A stretch of DNA of 64,000 bases from NCBI GenBank assembly GCA_902557155.1, contig CACDYR010000004.1, positions 1 to 64,000 of the forward strand. The letters are read 5' to 3'. Positions 55,481 to 64,000 of this stretch are shown here, one piece after another; within the stretch, counting starts at the first letter, position 1, and each line of letters begins with the position of its first letter. The position numbers were made by a program, and so were the translations under genes. The stretch is from an uncultured Pelagibacteraceae bacterium (GTDB lineage: Bacteria > Pseudomonadota > Alphaproteobacteria > Pelagibacterales > Pelagibacteraceae). The notes beneath the pieces are model-generated. The model had not been told where the DNA came from. It ran no database searches and saw nothing but the letters and a program-made list of their open reading frames with translations.

Positions 55481-56655
55481 TTTACTGACTTATCTTTTAC
55501 ACCCTCTAAAAACTTAAGGCATTTTTTCATTTCATTTAATTCTATGAACTCGTCAATTTTGTGAGCTTGTTCTATGGATCCAGGTCCGCAAACAACTGTA
55601 CTGATACCTAATTCTTGAAATAAACCAGCTTCTGTTCCAAAAGAAACTACTTCTCTAGAATTATCACCAGTTATATTTGATACAAATTCACATGCTTCAG
55701 ACTCATCTAATCTGTTAAAACCAACAACTTCACCTATCACTTCTTTTTTAATATATGAATCTGGAAATACTTTTTTCATTTCTGTTAGAAGTACTTCATT
55801 TGCATATTTATCAATTTCTTTTGTAACAAATTCTCCATCTTCTTTAACAACTGGTCTTGTTTCCCATTCAACACTACATTTATCTGCAATGACATTATGA
55901 GCAATACCACCTTTAATTCCACCAATTGATAAAGTTGAATGTGGAGGATCAAAAATACTATCTTTTTGAACTCTTTTTTTTAATTCTTCTCTAATTTCTA
56001 AAAGTTTTCCAACATACCTAGTAGCATATTCAGCTGCATTTACTCCTAAATGTGGTTTAGAACTATGTCCCGCAAGTCCTCCAAAGTGAACAGTGTATTC
56101 ATTCATACCTTTGTGGGCATCAATAATTTTCATTTTAGTTGGTTCACCAATTATACAAATTCCATTTTTGATTTCTCTTTTTTTTAATTCCTCTATTAGT
56201 AAAGGAGCTCCAATACATGCAGTCTCTTCATCAAATGTGTAACAGAAATGTAAGTCTCTATCTAAATTACTTTCTTTGAAGATAGGCGCATAAGCAAGTG
56301 TACATGCAATAAAACCTTTCATATCACATGAGCCTCTTCCATATAATTTATCATTTTTAATAGTTGCAACGAATGGATCACTGCTCCAACCTTTAGATAC
56401 GGGAACCACATCAGTGTGACCAGATAATATAATTGGTTTTTTTGTGCTTTGATTTTTTGCTTTTAGAGTTCCAAAAAGATTTACTCTTTTTTTATCATCA
56501 TCATAAACTTTGAAAGAATCTATTCCGATGTTATTTAAAATTTTTTCACAATAATCAATTAAATTACTGTTATCTTGACCTGAGATAGTTTTAAATGCGA
56601 TTAAGTCAGTTAAAATCTTGATTGATTTTTCATATAAATTGTTATCTATACTCAT
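55477..56655 (-). CDS. argE: M20-family deacylase, acetylornithine deacetylase (ArgE)-like
   Basis: A 392-residue M20 metallopeptidase-fold enzyme. Dizinc ligands are in SGHTDVVP (His), GRGSCDMKG (Asp), CYTFDEETACIG (bridging Glu pair), IGEPTKM and GSIEQAHKIDEF (final His). The sequence fits ArgE, which releases ornithine from N-acetylornithine. An alternative in this context is deacetylation of N-acetyl-diaminobutyrate from ectoine, for which no DoeB is visible. It diverges from csaA across only 24 bases. Confidence 0.86.
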   Translation of the reverse strand: MSIDNNLYEKSIKILTDLIAFKTISGQDNSNLIDYCEKILNNIGIDSFKVYDDDKKRVNLFGTLKAKNQSTKKPIILSGHTDVVPVSKGWSSDPFVATIKNDKLYGRGSCDMKGFIACTLAYAPIFKESNLDRDLHFCYTFDEETACIGAPLLIEELKKREIKNGICIIGEPTKMKIIDAHKGMNEYTVHFGGLAGHSSKPHLGVNAAEYATRYVGKLLEIREELKKRVQKDSIFDPPHSTLSIGGIKGGIAHNVIADKCSVEWETRPVVKEDGEFVTKEIDKYANEVLLTEMKKVFPDSYIKKEVIGEVVGFNRLDESEACEFVSNITGDNSREVVSFGTEAGLFQELGISTVVCGPGSIEQAHKIDEFIELNEMKKCLKFLEGVKDKSVN

Positions 56656-56679
56656 AAACTTAAAACACTATATTATATT

Positions 56680-57024
56680 ATGATTAAAGAGCAAATTACC
56701 TATAATGATTTTGATAAAGTAGATATTAGAATTGGTACTGTAATTTCTGTAAAAAAAAATGAAAAAGCGAGAAAACCATCTTTAGTGGTTGAAGTTGATT
56801 TTGGAAGCGAAATTGGTATTAAACAATCTTCGGCTCAAATTACCCATTATTATAATGAGGAGAATTTAAAAGGAAAACAGGTTATTGCTGTTTGTAATTT
56901 TCCTGAAAAAAATATTGCTGGAATAGTTTCTCAAGTATTGGTTTTAGGGGCAATTGATACCGATGGCAAAGTTACACTTGTTCATCCTTCTCAAAAGGCA
57001 GAAAACGGATTACCGATTGCTTAA
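56680..57024 (+). CDS. csaA: tRNA-binding OB-fold protein CsaA
   Basis: A 114-residue protein consisting of a single EMAP/CsaA-type tRNA-binding OB fold: DFDKVDIRIGTVISV at the start, KPSLVVEVDFG, KQSSAQITHYY and KGKQVIAVCNFPEK. CsaA is a small dimeric protein reported to bind tRNA and act as a chaperone in secretion. Length is standard. A LysE-family gene follows after two bases. Confidence 0.9.
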   Translation: MIKEQITYNDFDKVDIRIGTVISVKKNEKARKPSLVVEVDFGSEIGIKQSSAQITHYYNEENLKGKQVIAVCNFPEKNIAGIVSQVLVLGAIDTDGKVTLVHPSQKAENGLPIA

Positions 57025-57026
57025 TA

Positions 57027-57620
57027 ATGCATCCTGAAATTCTTTCTATAACTTTATTTGGAATTGTTGCAGCATTTACTCCTGGACCAAATAATTTCGT
57101 TGCTTTCTATTCTGGTTTCAATTTTGGTATTCTTAGAACACTGCCACATATAATTGGTGTAACTTTAGGATTTCCATTCTTGTTATTATGTTTAGCTCTA
57201 GGGTTGATAAATATTTTTAAACTTTATCCTTTAATTCAAGAGGTATTGAAATATTTAGGAACTCTATTTTTAATTTATTTAGCATACAAAATTTCTTTTT
57301 CAGGACCTTCTGATCAGGAAAATAAAAACAAAAATCCAATTAAGTTTCATGAAACTTTTATTTTTCAATTCTTAAATCCTAAAGGTGTTATTGCATCAAT
57401 TATTCTTGTTTCAACTTATATTAATCCAGGAGAAACCTTTGTAAGTTATACGACTCAAATTATCATTATGGCCTTAATTGTTTCAGTGACCAGTATAACT
57501 CTATGGACCTTCTTAGGTAAATTTTTCAGGAAATTTGCGACAAATCAGAAATTTATTAATTACTTTAATTATGCTATGTCACTGCTTCTTTTAACAAGCA
57601 TAATAACTTTTTATTTATAA
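57027..57620 (+). CDS. LysE/RhtB-family amino-acid exporter
   Basis: A 197-residue, six-helix membrane protein. The N-terminus GIVAAFTPGPNNFVAFYSGFNFG is the LysE signature, and FHETFIFQFLNPKGVIASI carries the conserved N-P-K loop. It is more canonical than the LysE-type protein at 15.2 kb. It lies between csaA and acnA with gaps of one to two bases. Substrate unknown. Confidence 0.88.
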   Translation: MHPEILSITLFGIVAAFTPGPNNFVAFYSGFNFGILRTLPHIIGVTLGFPFLLLCLALGLINIFKLYPLIQEVLKYLGTLFLIYLAYKISFSGPSDQENKNKNPIKFHETFIFQFLNPKGVIASIILVSTYINPGETFVSYTTQIIIMALIVSVTSITLWTFLGKFFRKFATNQKFINYFNYAMSLLLLTSIITFYL

Positions 57621-57621
57621 T

Positions 57622-60291
57622 ATGACCCCAGGAAACAAAAATTCTTATAAATCACTTAAAAAAATCACAGTCAATGACAAGGAGTATAATTATTACTCAT
57701 TAAATGAAGCAGAAAAAAATGGACTTGAAGGAATAGATAAACTTCCAAAATCTCTTAAAGTTTTACTAGAAAATTTATTAAGATACGAAGACGACTTAAG
57801 TGTAACAAAATCTCAAATAGAGGCGATTAAAAACTGGCTAAAGACAAAAAAATCTAAAACTGAAATTGCATATAGACCAGCAAGAGTTTTGCTTCAAGAT
57901 TATACAGGAATACCTGCGGTTGCAGATTTAGCTGCAATGAGAGAAGCAGTTAAAGAAAAAAATAAAGATCCAAATACAATAAATCCACTGTCTGCAGTTG
58001 ATCTTGTAATTGATCACTCTGTGCAAGTCGACCAATCTGCAAAAGCAGATTCTTTTGAAAAAAATGTCAATATAGAATTTGAAAGAAATGGTGAGAGATA
58101 TTCTTTTTTAAAATGGGGACAGCAGGCATTTGATAACTTTAGAATAGTTCCACCAGGAACAGGAATTTGTCACCAAGTAAATCTGGAATATTTGTCAAAA
58201 GTTGTTTGGTCAGAAGAATTTAAAGGTGAAAAATATCTTTTTCCAGATACTTTAGTTGGAACGGATAGTCATACAACAATGGTAAATGGTTTATCTGTTT
58301 TAGGATGGGGTGTTGGAGGAATTGAAGCTGAAGCAGGAATGTTAGGTCAACCAATTTCTATGTTAATACCAGAAGTCATCGGTTTTGAAATGAAGAACAA
58401 AATGCCAGAAGGAACTACTGCAACTGATTTAGTATTAACTGTTGTTAAAATGTTAAGAGACAAAGGAGTGGTTGGTAAGTTTGTTGAGTTTTATGGAGAG
58501 GGTTTAAAAAATTTAACACTAGCGGATAGAGCAACAATTGCAAACATGGCACCAGAATATGGTGCTACTTGTGGTTTTTTTCCTATCGATGAAGAAACAT
58601 TAAAGTATTTGAAATTTTCTGGAAGAGATCAACAAACTGTTGATATCGTAGAAAATTATGCCAAGGAACAAGGTTTATGGGCGAGTAACGAAATAGAATT
58701 TACTGACATTATATCTTTAGATATGTCCACAGTCGTACCAACGATTTCAGGACCTAAAAGACCTCAAGACAAAGTTCTGTTAACAGATGCACCTAGTTCG
58801 TTTCAAAAAGTATTGCAGGAAGCTACAAATAAAAATGAAAAGTCAATTTCGAAAGTGTCAAACACAGATTACGAAATTAAAGATGGCTCAATATTAATTG
58901 CTGCAATAACTTCTTGTACTAACACTTCTAATCCAAATGTTTTAATCGGGGCTGGACTATTAGCTAAAAAAGCTATTGAAAAAGGTTTGCAGGTTAAACC
59001 CTGGGTAAAAACTTCTTTAGCACCTGGATCTCAAGTAGTTACAGACTATTTGGCAAAAGCTGGATTAAACACTTATTTAGATCAGCTTGGCTTTAATTTA
59101 GTGGGGTATGGCTGTACTACTTGCATTGGAAATTCAGGACCACTTCCAGAAAATATTGTAGAAGCTATCCAAAAAGAAAATATTTATGCTGTTTCAGTTT
59201 TATCTGGAAATAGAAATTTTGAGGGAAGAATTTCTCCACATATAAAAGCTAACTATTTGGCTTCACCTCCACTTGTTGTTGCATACGCAATAGCTGGGCA
59301 TATGGAAGTTGATTTGTACAAAGATCCATTGGGAAAAGATAAAGAAGGAAAAGATGTATTTTTAAAAGATATTTGGCCTTCAAATAAAGAGATAGAAGAA
59401 ACTTTAAAAGGTTCACTTAATGCCGACATGTTTATACAAAGATACTCAAATGTTTCAGAGGGCCCAACTCAATGGCAAAAAATTAAAACTGATAAAAGCA
59501 GCATCTATAATTGGGATGAGGGATCAACATATGTAAAAAAACCTCCGTTTTTTGACTCGTTACCAGATAAACCAGAAGGATTTAAAGAAATTAAGGACGC
59601 AAGACCATTATTAATTTTAGGTGATATGGTTACAACTGATCATATATCGCCAGCTGGCAGTATTCAAAAAGATAGTCCAACTGGTGAATATTTCATGGAA
59701 CACCAAATTTTACCTAAAGATTATAATTCATATGGTTCAAGAAGAGGTAACCATGAAGTTATGATGCGAGGAACTTTTGCAAATATAAGAATTAGAAACG
59801 AAATGGCTCCAGGTACAGAAGGTGGTTTTACAAAGTTATACCCAGAAGAAAAAGTTCTTCCTGTCTATGATGCGGTTGTTGAATATAAAAAAAGAGGAAC
59901 AGATTTGGTTGTAATTGGTGGAAAAGAGTATGGAACCGGATCATCTAGAGATTGGGCAGCTAAAGGAACAAAATTACTTGGGATAAAAGCAGTAATCGCA
60001 GAGAGTTTTGAAAGAATCCACCGATCTAATTTGATTGGAATGGGAATATTACCGTTACAATTTATCGAAGATGTAAATAGAAAAAATCTAAAATTAATTG
60101 GTTCTGAATTAATTAGTATTCTGAATATAGAAAAGGGTGTTAATCCTTCAGATGAAGTGACAGTTGAAATTAAATATGCTTCAGGCGAAATAAAGAAAAT
60201 TAAAACTTTATGCAGAATTGATACAAAAAATGAATTAGAGTATTATAAAAATGGAGGTATTCTGCAGTACGTTTTAAGGAATATGATTTAG
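57622..60291 (+). CDS. acnA: Aconitate hydratase A
   Basis: An 889-residue aconitase that isomerises citrate to isocitrate in the TCA cycle. The 4Fe-4S ligands are C432 (TSCTNTSNP), C498 and C501 (GYGCTTCIGNSG). The swivel domain is C-terminal, with GSSRDWAAKG and the ILGDMVTTDHISPAG block. Length and all catalytic blocks match AcnA/IRP type. It starts one base after the LysE gene and is followed two bases later by a YfgM-like gene. Confidence 0.97.
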   Translation: MTPGNKNSYKSLKKITVNDKEYNYYSLNEAEKNGLEGIDKLPKSLKVLLENLLRYEDDLSVTKSQIEAIKNWLKTKKSKTEIAYRPARVLLQDYTGIPAVADLAAMREAVKEKNKDPNTINPLSAVDLVIDHSVQVDQSAKADSFEKNVNIEFERNGERYSFLKWGQQAFDNFRIVPPGTGICHQVNLEYLSKVVWSEEFKGEKYLFPDTLVGTDSHTTMVNGLSVLGWGVGGIEAEAGMLGQPISMLIPEVIGFEMKNKMPEGTTATDLVLTVVKMLRDKGVVGKFVEFYGEGLKNLTLADRATIANMAPEYGATCGFFPIDEETLKYLKFSGRDQQTVDIVENYAKEQGLWASNEIEFTDIISLDMSTVVPTISGPKRPQDKVLLTDAPSSFQKVLQEATNKNEKSISKVSNTDYEIKDGSILIAAITSCTNTSNPNVLIGAGLLAKKAIEKGLQVKPWVKTSLAPGSQVVTDYLAKAGLNTYLDQLGFNLVGYGCTTCIGNSGPLPENIVEAIQKENIYAVSVLSGNRNFEGRISPHIKANYLASPPLVVAYAIAGHMEVDLYKDPLGKDKEGKDVFLKDIWPSNKEIEETLKGSLNADMFIQRYSNVSEGPTQWQKIKTDKSSIYNWDEGSTYVKKPPFFDSLPDKPEGFKEIKDARPLLILGDMVTTDHISPAGSIQKDSPTGEYFMEHQILPKDYNSYGSRRGNHEVMMRGTFANIRIRNEMAPGTEGGFTKLYPEEKVLPVYDAVVEYKKRGTDLVVIGGKEYGTGSSRDWAAKGTKLLGIKAVIAESFERIHRSNLIGMGILPLQFIEDVNRKNLKLIGSELISILNIEKGVNPSDEVTVEIKYASGEIKKIKTLCRIDTKNELEYYKNGGILQYVLRNMI

Positions 60292-60293
60292 TT

Positions 60294-60938
60294 ATGGATG
60301 AAGATTTATCAATTATAAATACCAATACTAGAAATGAAAAAATTAAGAATTTTTTTGTAAATAATAAAAATAAAATAATTTCAGGTATAATTATCTTAAT
60401 AATTATTATAGTTGGTGTTTTTAGTTACGATAAATATTTAATTAATAAAAAAAAAGATATCTCAGATAGTTATAATTCAATAATCATTGATTATTCAGAA
60501 AAAACAAAAGAAAAAACAGCTAGTAGCCTGATTGAAATTGTAAACAAGAAAGATCCAACTTATTCACCTTTATCCCTTTATTTCATCATTGATAATAATC
60601 TTGTAAGTGATCAGTCTAAAATTAATTCATTATTTGATATATTGATAAACGATACTTCGTTAGACAGTGAGATTAACAACTTGATTATTTACAAGAAGGC
60701 ACTCTACAATGCAGATAACGCTCAGGAGAGTGATCTTCTAAATATGTTAAATCCACTGATTAATTCAAAAAGTGTCTGGAAATCACATTCTTTATATTTA
60801 ATGGCAGAATATTTTTATGCAAATAATCAAAAACAAAAAGCTAAAGAATTTTTCAATCAAATAATAGTTTTAGAAAATTCAAATCCAGACATAAGACTTC
60901 AAGCAGAGAAAAGATTGAACAGAGACTTGAGTGAATAA
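60294..60938 (+). CDS. YfgM-like membrane-anchored TPR-like protein
   Basis: A 214-residue protein with a cytoplasmic N-terminus, one very hydrophobic helix (about residues 31-46, rich in Ile) and a helical, TPR-like periplasmic part. It ends in AEYFYANNQKQKAKEFFNQIIV, a TPR-type helical hairpin. This is the layout of YfgM, an ancillary SecYEG/BamB-associated protein, and yfgM-bamB adjacency is common in proteobacteria. Sequence identity is low, so the call relies on topology and context. The end overlaps bamB by eight bases. Confidence 0.72.
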   Translation: MDEDLSIINTNTRNEKIKNFFVNNKNKIISGIIILIIIIVGVFSYDKYLINKKKDISDSYNSIIIDYSEKTKEKTASSLIEIVNKKDPTYSPLSLYFIIDNNLVSDQSKINSLFDILINDTSLDSEINNLIIYKKALYNADNAQESDLLNMLNPLINSKSVWKSHSLYLMAEYFYANNQKQKAKEFFNQIIVLENSNPDIRLQAEKRLNRDLSE

Positions 60939-62229
60939 ATTAATTTTTACTTTCATTGCATTATTTTTTCTTAATAACTGTTCATTTAATGAAAACTCCA
61001 AAATTTGGAAAGATAAAGAAAACAAATTAGAAACAGATAAAAAAATAACAAAAGTTTTTGCAGAAGAAAATATAAGTGTTTCAGAATTTAATAGAGATTT
61101 AAAATTAGATTTATCCTCAATAAAAATAAATAAAAAAAAAAATGAAAATCAAAATAATCTTGGTTTGCAAAATTACAAAGGTGAATTAGCAAAGATTGGT
61201 AACTTTAAATTTTCAAAGTTAGAGGAGATTAATCAATTAGATTTCGAACCGATTTTTTTGAAAAATGGAATAATATTTTTCGATAAAAAAGGTTCAATTA
61301 TTAGGTATGATAATAATCAGAAAGTTATTTGGAAAAAAAATCATTATTCAAAATCTGAAAAAAAATTAAAACCAAAACTTAATTTTTTAGTAGATGGTCA
61401 AAATCTTTTAGTAACTGATAGCATAGCAAAATATTATTCTATGAATATAAGTACTGGAGAATTAAATTGGTCAAATAATAATGATTATCCGTTTAATTCA
61501 AATATTAAAAAGCATAAGGATAAAATATTTGTTATTGATTATAAAAATACGTTGAGATGTTTTAAAATTAAAGATGGTTCTGAATGTTGGAATTTGCAAA
61601 CAGAGGACTCATTTACAATTTCAAATATTAAATATTCTTTAATTATTTTAAACGACAATGTTATTTTCAATAATTCTATAGGAGATATTACAGCTGTAGA
61701 TATTGAAACAGGTTTAATTACATGGCAACTACCTACACAGAGTAGCTCAATAATAAATGAAACTTATAACTTTAAAACTTCTAAACTAGTATCAGATGGA
61801 AACTCAGTATTTTTTTCAAATAATAAAAATCAGTTTTATTCAATTGATTTAAAAACAGGAACAACAAACTGGATCAATGAAGTTAATTCTAATGTAAAAC
61901 CTATTTTGGTTGGAAATCTAATTTTTACAATCTCTAATGAAGGTTATTTATATTTAATTGACAAAAATAAAGGCAATATAGTTCGAATTACAGATCTATT
62001 TATGAATTACAAAGATAAAAAAAGAAAAAATATTTATCCAATTGGTTTTGTAATTGGAGACAAAAACGTATTTTTGACTAACTCAGATGGTAAAATGATC
62101 ATAGCTGGGATTGAGGATGGAAAAATAATAAAAATTGAAAAAGTTTCTGGTGGATTAGTGTCTGAACCGTTTATATTTAATAACAATTTATATGTAGTAA
62201 GAAATGGTTCAATTGTACAATATAACTAA
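60931..62229 (+). CDS. bamB: Outer-membrane assembly lipoprotein BamB (PQQ-like beta-propeller)
   Basis: A 432-residue lipoprotein starting at GTG inside the YfgM-like gene. The signal peptide ends in the lipobox FLNNC with lipidation at C17. The rest contains repeated beta-propeller blades of PQQ type, for example STGELNWSNNN, CFKIKDGSECWNLQTE, DIETGLITWQLPT and DLKTGTTNWINEV. BamB supports BamA in inserting beta-barrel proteins. Low-complexity Lys/Asn-rich sequence (about residues 22-75) precedes the propeller. The usual downstream der (engA) gene is absent here. Confidence 0.85.
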   Translation: MNKLIFTFIALFFLNNCSFNENSKIWKDKENKLETDKKITKVFAEENISVSEFNRDLKLDLSSIKINKKKNENQNNLGLQNYKGELAKIGNFKFSKLEEINQLDFEPIFLKNGIIFFDKKGSIIRYDNNQKVIWKKNHYSKSEKKLKPKLNFLVDGQNLLVTDSIAKYYSMNISTGELNWSNNNDYPFNSNIKKHKDKIFVIDYKNTLRCFKIKDGSECWNLQTEDSFTISNIKYSLIILNDNVIFNNSIGDITAVDIETGLITWQLPTQSSSIINETYNFKTSKLVSDGNSVFFSNNKNQFYSIDLKTGTTNWINEVNSNVKPILVGNLIFTISNEGYLYLIDKNKGNIVRITDLFMNYKDKKRKNIYPIGFVIGDKNVFLTNSDGKMIIAGIEDGKIIKIEKVSGGLVSEPFIFNNNLYVVRNGSIVQYN

Positions 62230-62231
62230 AC

Positions 62232-62663
62232 ATGTTTTTAAAATTTTTAGAAAAAATTGGTAGAAAAAAAGTTGTATTAGATAGAGGACCTTCACATCCA
62301 AATTTTAAAGAGGCAAAGCCTTGGATGAACCGTTACTATGTTTTGATGAGGTATCGACCTAAATGGTTTCCATTCAATATATTAATTCATGAGATGCTAG
62401 CAGATGACCATGGAGAAGGAGTTCATAATCACACATTTCCTTATATCACTATAATTTTAAGAGGCGGTTATTGGGAAACATTAAGCACTGGCAAGTTTTG
62501 GCGTCCACCAGGGTATATTGGTTTTAGATCAGCAAATAATTTGCATAGAGTAGATTTGGAACCAGGAACTAAACCATTAACTTTATTTATCTCAGGTCCA
62601 TTCGGGCTAAGGAAAGGACCAAGATCAGAGTATGGTATTGACTTTAAAACTAAAAAAAATTGA
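62232..62663 (+). CDS. Small cupin-fold protein of unknown function
   Basis: A 143-residue basic protein. DDHGEGVHNHTFPYITIILRG supplies H65 and H67 (HxH), E82 follows in GGYWET, and H105 lies in NNLHRVDL. Together these form a cupin-type 3-His/1-Glu metal centre. PFNILIHEMLADD precedes it. I recognise no specific family. The metal site suggests a dioxygenase-like or isomerase-like enzyme, or a metal-binding protein. It lies between bamB (two-base gap) and zapE (TGATG overlap). Confidence 0.68.
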   Translation: MFLKFLEKIGRKKVVLDRGPSHPNFKEAKPWMNRYYVLMRYRPKWFPFNILIHEMLADDHGEGVHNHTFPYITIILRGGYWETLSTGKFWRPPGYIGFRSANNLHRVDLEPGTKPLTLFISGPFGLRKGPRSEYGIDFKTKKN

Positions 62664-63718
62664 TGCCAAAAAAATTTGAAAAAGAATTCATATCTTATTG
62701 TGAAATTCAAAATTTAGAAGTTAATCCTAATCAAATCAAAGTTATTAAAAAATTAGAAGATTACCATAATATTAATTACAAATCATTTTTTTCAAAATTA
62801 TTTTCCAAACAAAAAACTAAAAAAGGATTTTATTTATATGGTGGTGTAGGGGTTGGTAAAACAATGATTTTAAATTTCTTTTATCATCATCTTGAAGAAA
62901 AAAAATTAAAAAAACATTTTAATGAATTTATGTTAGGTTTTCATGATTTTGTCCATGAGCAAAAAGAAAAAAATGAAGAAAATGTAATCAATCAATTTGT
63001 CAAAAATTTAAAATCAAAAGCTTCATTAGTTTATTTTGATGAATTCCAAGTAACAAACATTGTTGATGCAATGATTTTAGGAAAACTATTTGAACAAATA
63101 TTTAAAGAAGATATTAAAATTATTCTTACTTCAAATACTAAAATTTCAGAACTTTATAAAGAAGGTCTTCAACGTGAACAATTTATACCTTTTATAAAAA
63201 TAATGGAAGATCAATCCATCGAGTATGAATTAAAAATTGAGGATGATTATAGAAAATCTAATGATAATCAAAAACAAAGATATTTTTTTCCACTTAATCA
63301 AGAAACCAATTTTAAGATTAATAAATTTTTTAGAACTATAACAAAGGATAAAAAACAATCTTCAATAAAAATTAATGTAAAGGGAAGAGAATTTAAAATA
63401 GAAAACTTTTATGAGGGAATTGTTAGATGTGACTTTAATCAACTTTGTGATCAAAATTTAGGAGCGGAAGATTATTTAGAAATAGTTAAAAACTGTAAAT
63501 TTATGGTAATAGATCAAATACCTCAATTTAATGATGTAAATTCAAATCAACAACAACGTTTTATCACTTTGTTGGATGTAATTTATGATAAAAATATTTC
63601 ATTAGCAGTTACATCTGATATAAATTTAGATCAATTTACCTCTTCAAGATTATTAGAAAAACCATTTAAACGAACCATTAGTCGTTTGTATGAGCTTACA
63701 TCGAACGAGTATAATTAA
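62663..63718 (+). CDS. zapE: Cell-division ATPase ZapE (AFG1-like)
   Basis: A 351-residue AAA+ family ATPase of the AFG1/ZapE type. Walker A is GGVGVGKTMIL near residues 57-67, Walker B VYFDEFQVTNIVDAMIL near 124-140. Sensor-like ILTSNTKISELYKEGLQRE follows, and the C-terminal LAVTSDINLDQF is also family-typical. ZapE associates with the divisome under stress. The ATG at 62663 is preferred to a TTG one codon earlier. The stop overlaps the following YjbQ gene by one base (TAATG). Confidence 0.92.
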   Translation: MPKKFEKEFISYCEIQNLEVNPNQIKVIKKLEDYHNINYKSFFSKLFSKQKTKKGFYLYGGVGVGKTMILNFFYHHLEEKKLKKHFNEFMLGFHDFVHEQKEKNEENVINQFVKNLKSKASLVYFDEFQVTNIVDAMILGKLFEQIFKEDIKIILTSNTKISELYKEGLQREQFIPFIKIMEDQSIEYELKIEDDYRKSNDNQKQRYFFPLNQETNFKINKFFRTITKDKKQSSIKINVKGREFKIENFYEGIVRCDFNQLCDQNLGAEDYLEIVKNCKFMVIDQIPQFNDVNSNQQQRFITLLDVIYDKNISLAVTSDINLDQFTSSRLLEKPFKRTISRLYELTSNEYN

Positions 63719-64000
63719 TGAAACAAGAATTTTACAATCTTCATATTAAGACCAATGGTCAAAAGTTATATGAATTTACTAATGATACAATTCATTGGAT
63801 TGGTCAAAATAACTTTAAAAATGGTATTCTTAATTTAAGTATTCAGCACACAAGCGCCTCATTAATTGTTCAAGAAAATGCAGATCCAGATGTACAAACA
63901 GATTTAATAAATTATTTTGATAAATTAGCTCCTATGGATAACAAACTATATGTTCATACTACGGAGGGAAAAGATGATATGCCTGCACATATTAAATCTG
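63718..64000 (+). CDS. YjbQ/UPF0047 family protein (5' part, cut by window end)
   Basis: The first 94 codons are present. The start ATG overlaps the zapE stop (TAATG). The frame shows the family motifs IQHTSASLIVQENADPDVQTDL and HTTEGKDDMPAHIKS, which hold the conserved His/Asp/Glu residues of UPF0047. E. coli YjbQ has thiamine-phosphate-synthase-like activity in vitro, but the true function is unsettled. The remainder lies beyond the window. Confidence 0.9.
   Translation, partial: MKQEFYNLHIKTNGQKLYEFTNDTIHWIGQNNFKNGILNLSIQHTSASLIVQENADPDVQTDLINYFDKLAPMDNKLYVHTTEGKDDMPAHIKS

Noticed and set aside
62232..62663. Possible frameshifted remnant of a larger dioxygenase
   Set aside because: The frame is intact, with tight coupling to both neighbours and all four cupin metal residues present, so it is better read as a complete small protein.

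Overview
The window is about 64 kb of very AT-rich, extremely compact DNA, by eye around 30 % G+C. It has the hallmarks of the SAR11 clade (Candidatus Pelagibacter, marine Alphaproteobacteria). Genes abut or overlap by 1-11 bases (many TAATG and ATGA junctions). No intergenic gap exceeds roughly 130 bases, so there is no stretch over 300 bases without a gene. I see no insertion sequence, prophage, CRISPR array, rRNA or tRNA. The content is dominated by ABC importers for amino acids and polyamines, EamA/LysE/Azl-type transporters, aldehyde dehydrogenases and Fe(II)/2-oxoglutarate oxygenases. That is the profile of an oligotroph living on small dissolved nitrogenous compounds. The assignment to SAR11 is inference from composition, packing and protein families; I could not run a taxonomic search.

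Layout. 1-1.7 kb: end of a peptide-type ABC permease and its fused double ATPase. 1.8-8.8 kb: leuA, then the cell-shape cluster mreB-mreC-mreD-mrdA(PBP2)-mrdB(RodA). 8.9-14.5 kb: amino-acid/redox operon (DadA-like oxidase, EamA exporter, 2-hydroxyacid dehydrogenase, histone-deacetylase-like amidohydrolase, MsrB, DUF1479 oxygenase), converging on a minus-strand glutaredoxin and a TIGR03643 protein. 15.1-21.8 kb: LysE-type exporter preceded by a short terminator-like RNA, then a complete LIV-type branched-chain amino-acid importer with an embedded 60-residue protein, ending in azlC-azlD. 21.9-23.6 kb: CsiD/GlaH glutarate hydroxylase and a ProC-like reductase. 23.6-29.9 kb: a second LIV-type importer (ATPases and permeases on plus, binding protein convergent on minus), with a 23-codon micro-ORF and an MFS transporter between.

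30.0-36.6 kb (minus strand): a catabolic operon (LLM-type flavin monooxygenase, DUF1185, alpha/beta hydrolase, aldehyde dehydrogenase), then a 2OG oxygenase with an EamA exporter, a hotdog thioesterase and an unpaired ProV-type ATPase. 37.7-42.8 kb: class II aldolase and a gamma-butyrobetaine-hydroxylase-like enzyme, converging on an aldehyde dehydrogenase / 3-hydroxyisobutyrate-dehydrogenase-like / EamA set. 42.9-44.8 kb: EutA-like protein and ectoine hydrolase DoeA. 44.9-49.4 kb: a spermidine/putrescine-type importer (ATPase, binding protein, two permeases). 49.4-56.7 kb: FadN-like 3-hydroxyacyl-CoA dehydrogenase, membrane-anchored cyclophilin, a putative secreted Zn-peptidase, an agmatinase-family ureohydrolase, an aldehyde dehydrogenase and an ArgE-like deacylase. 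56.7-64 kb: csaA, LysE exporter, acnA, YfgM-like protein, bamB, a small cupin, zapE and the start of a YjbQ-family gene.

How it fits together: transport modules sit next to enzymes that could process their cargo. Branched-chain amino acids are paired with AzlCD, and polyamines with a ureohydrolase and aldehyde dehydrogenase. Quaternary amines (ProV, thioesterase, BBOX-like enzyme, aldehyde dehydrogenase) and ectoine (EutA/DoeA) form two more groups. Intrinsic terminator hairpins lie just after, or directly against, the start codons of transport genes (17.1, 47.2 and 15.1 kb). This suggests that partial termination sets the ratio of abundant binding proteins to membrane components. The least explained items are the 55-nt RNA at 15.1 kb, the two small proteins inside the LIV clusters, and the 30-34 kb monooxygenase operon.
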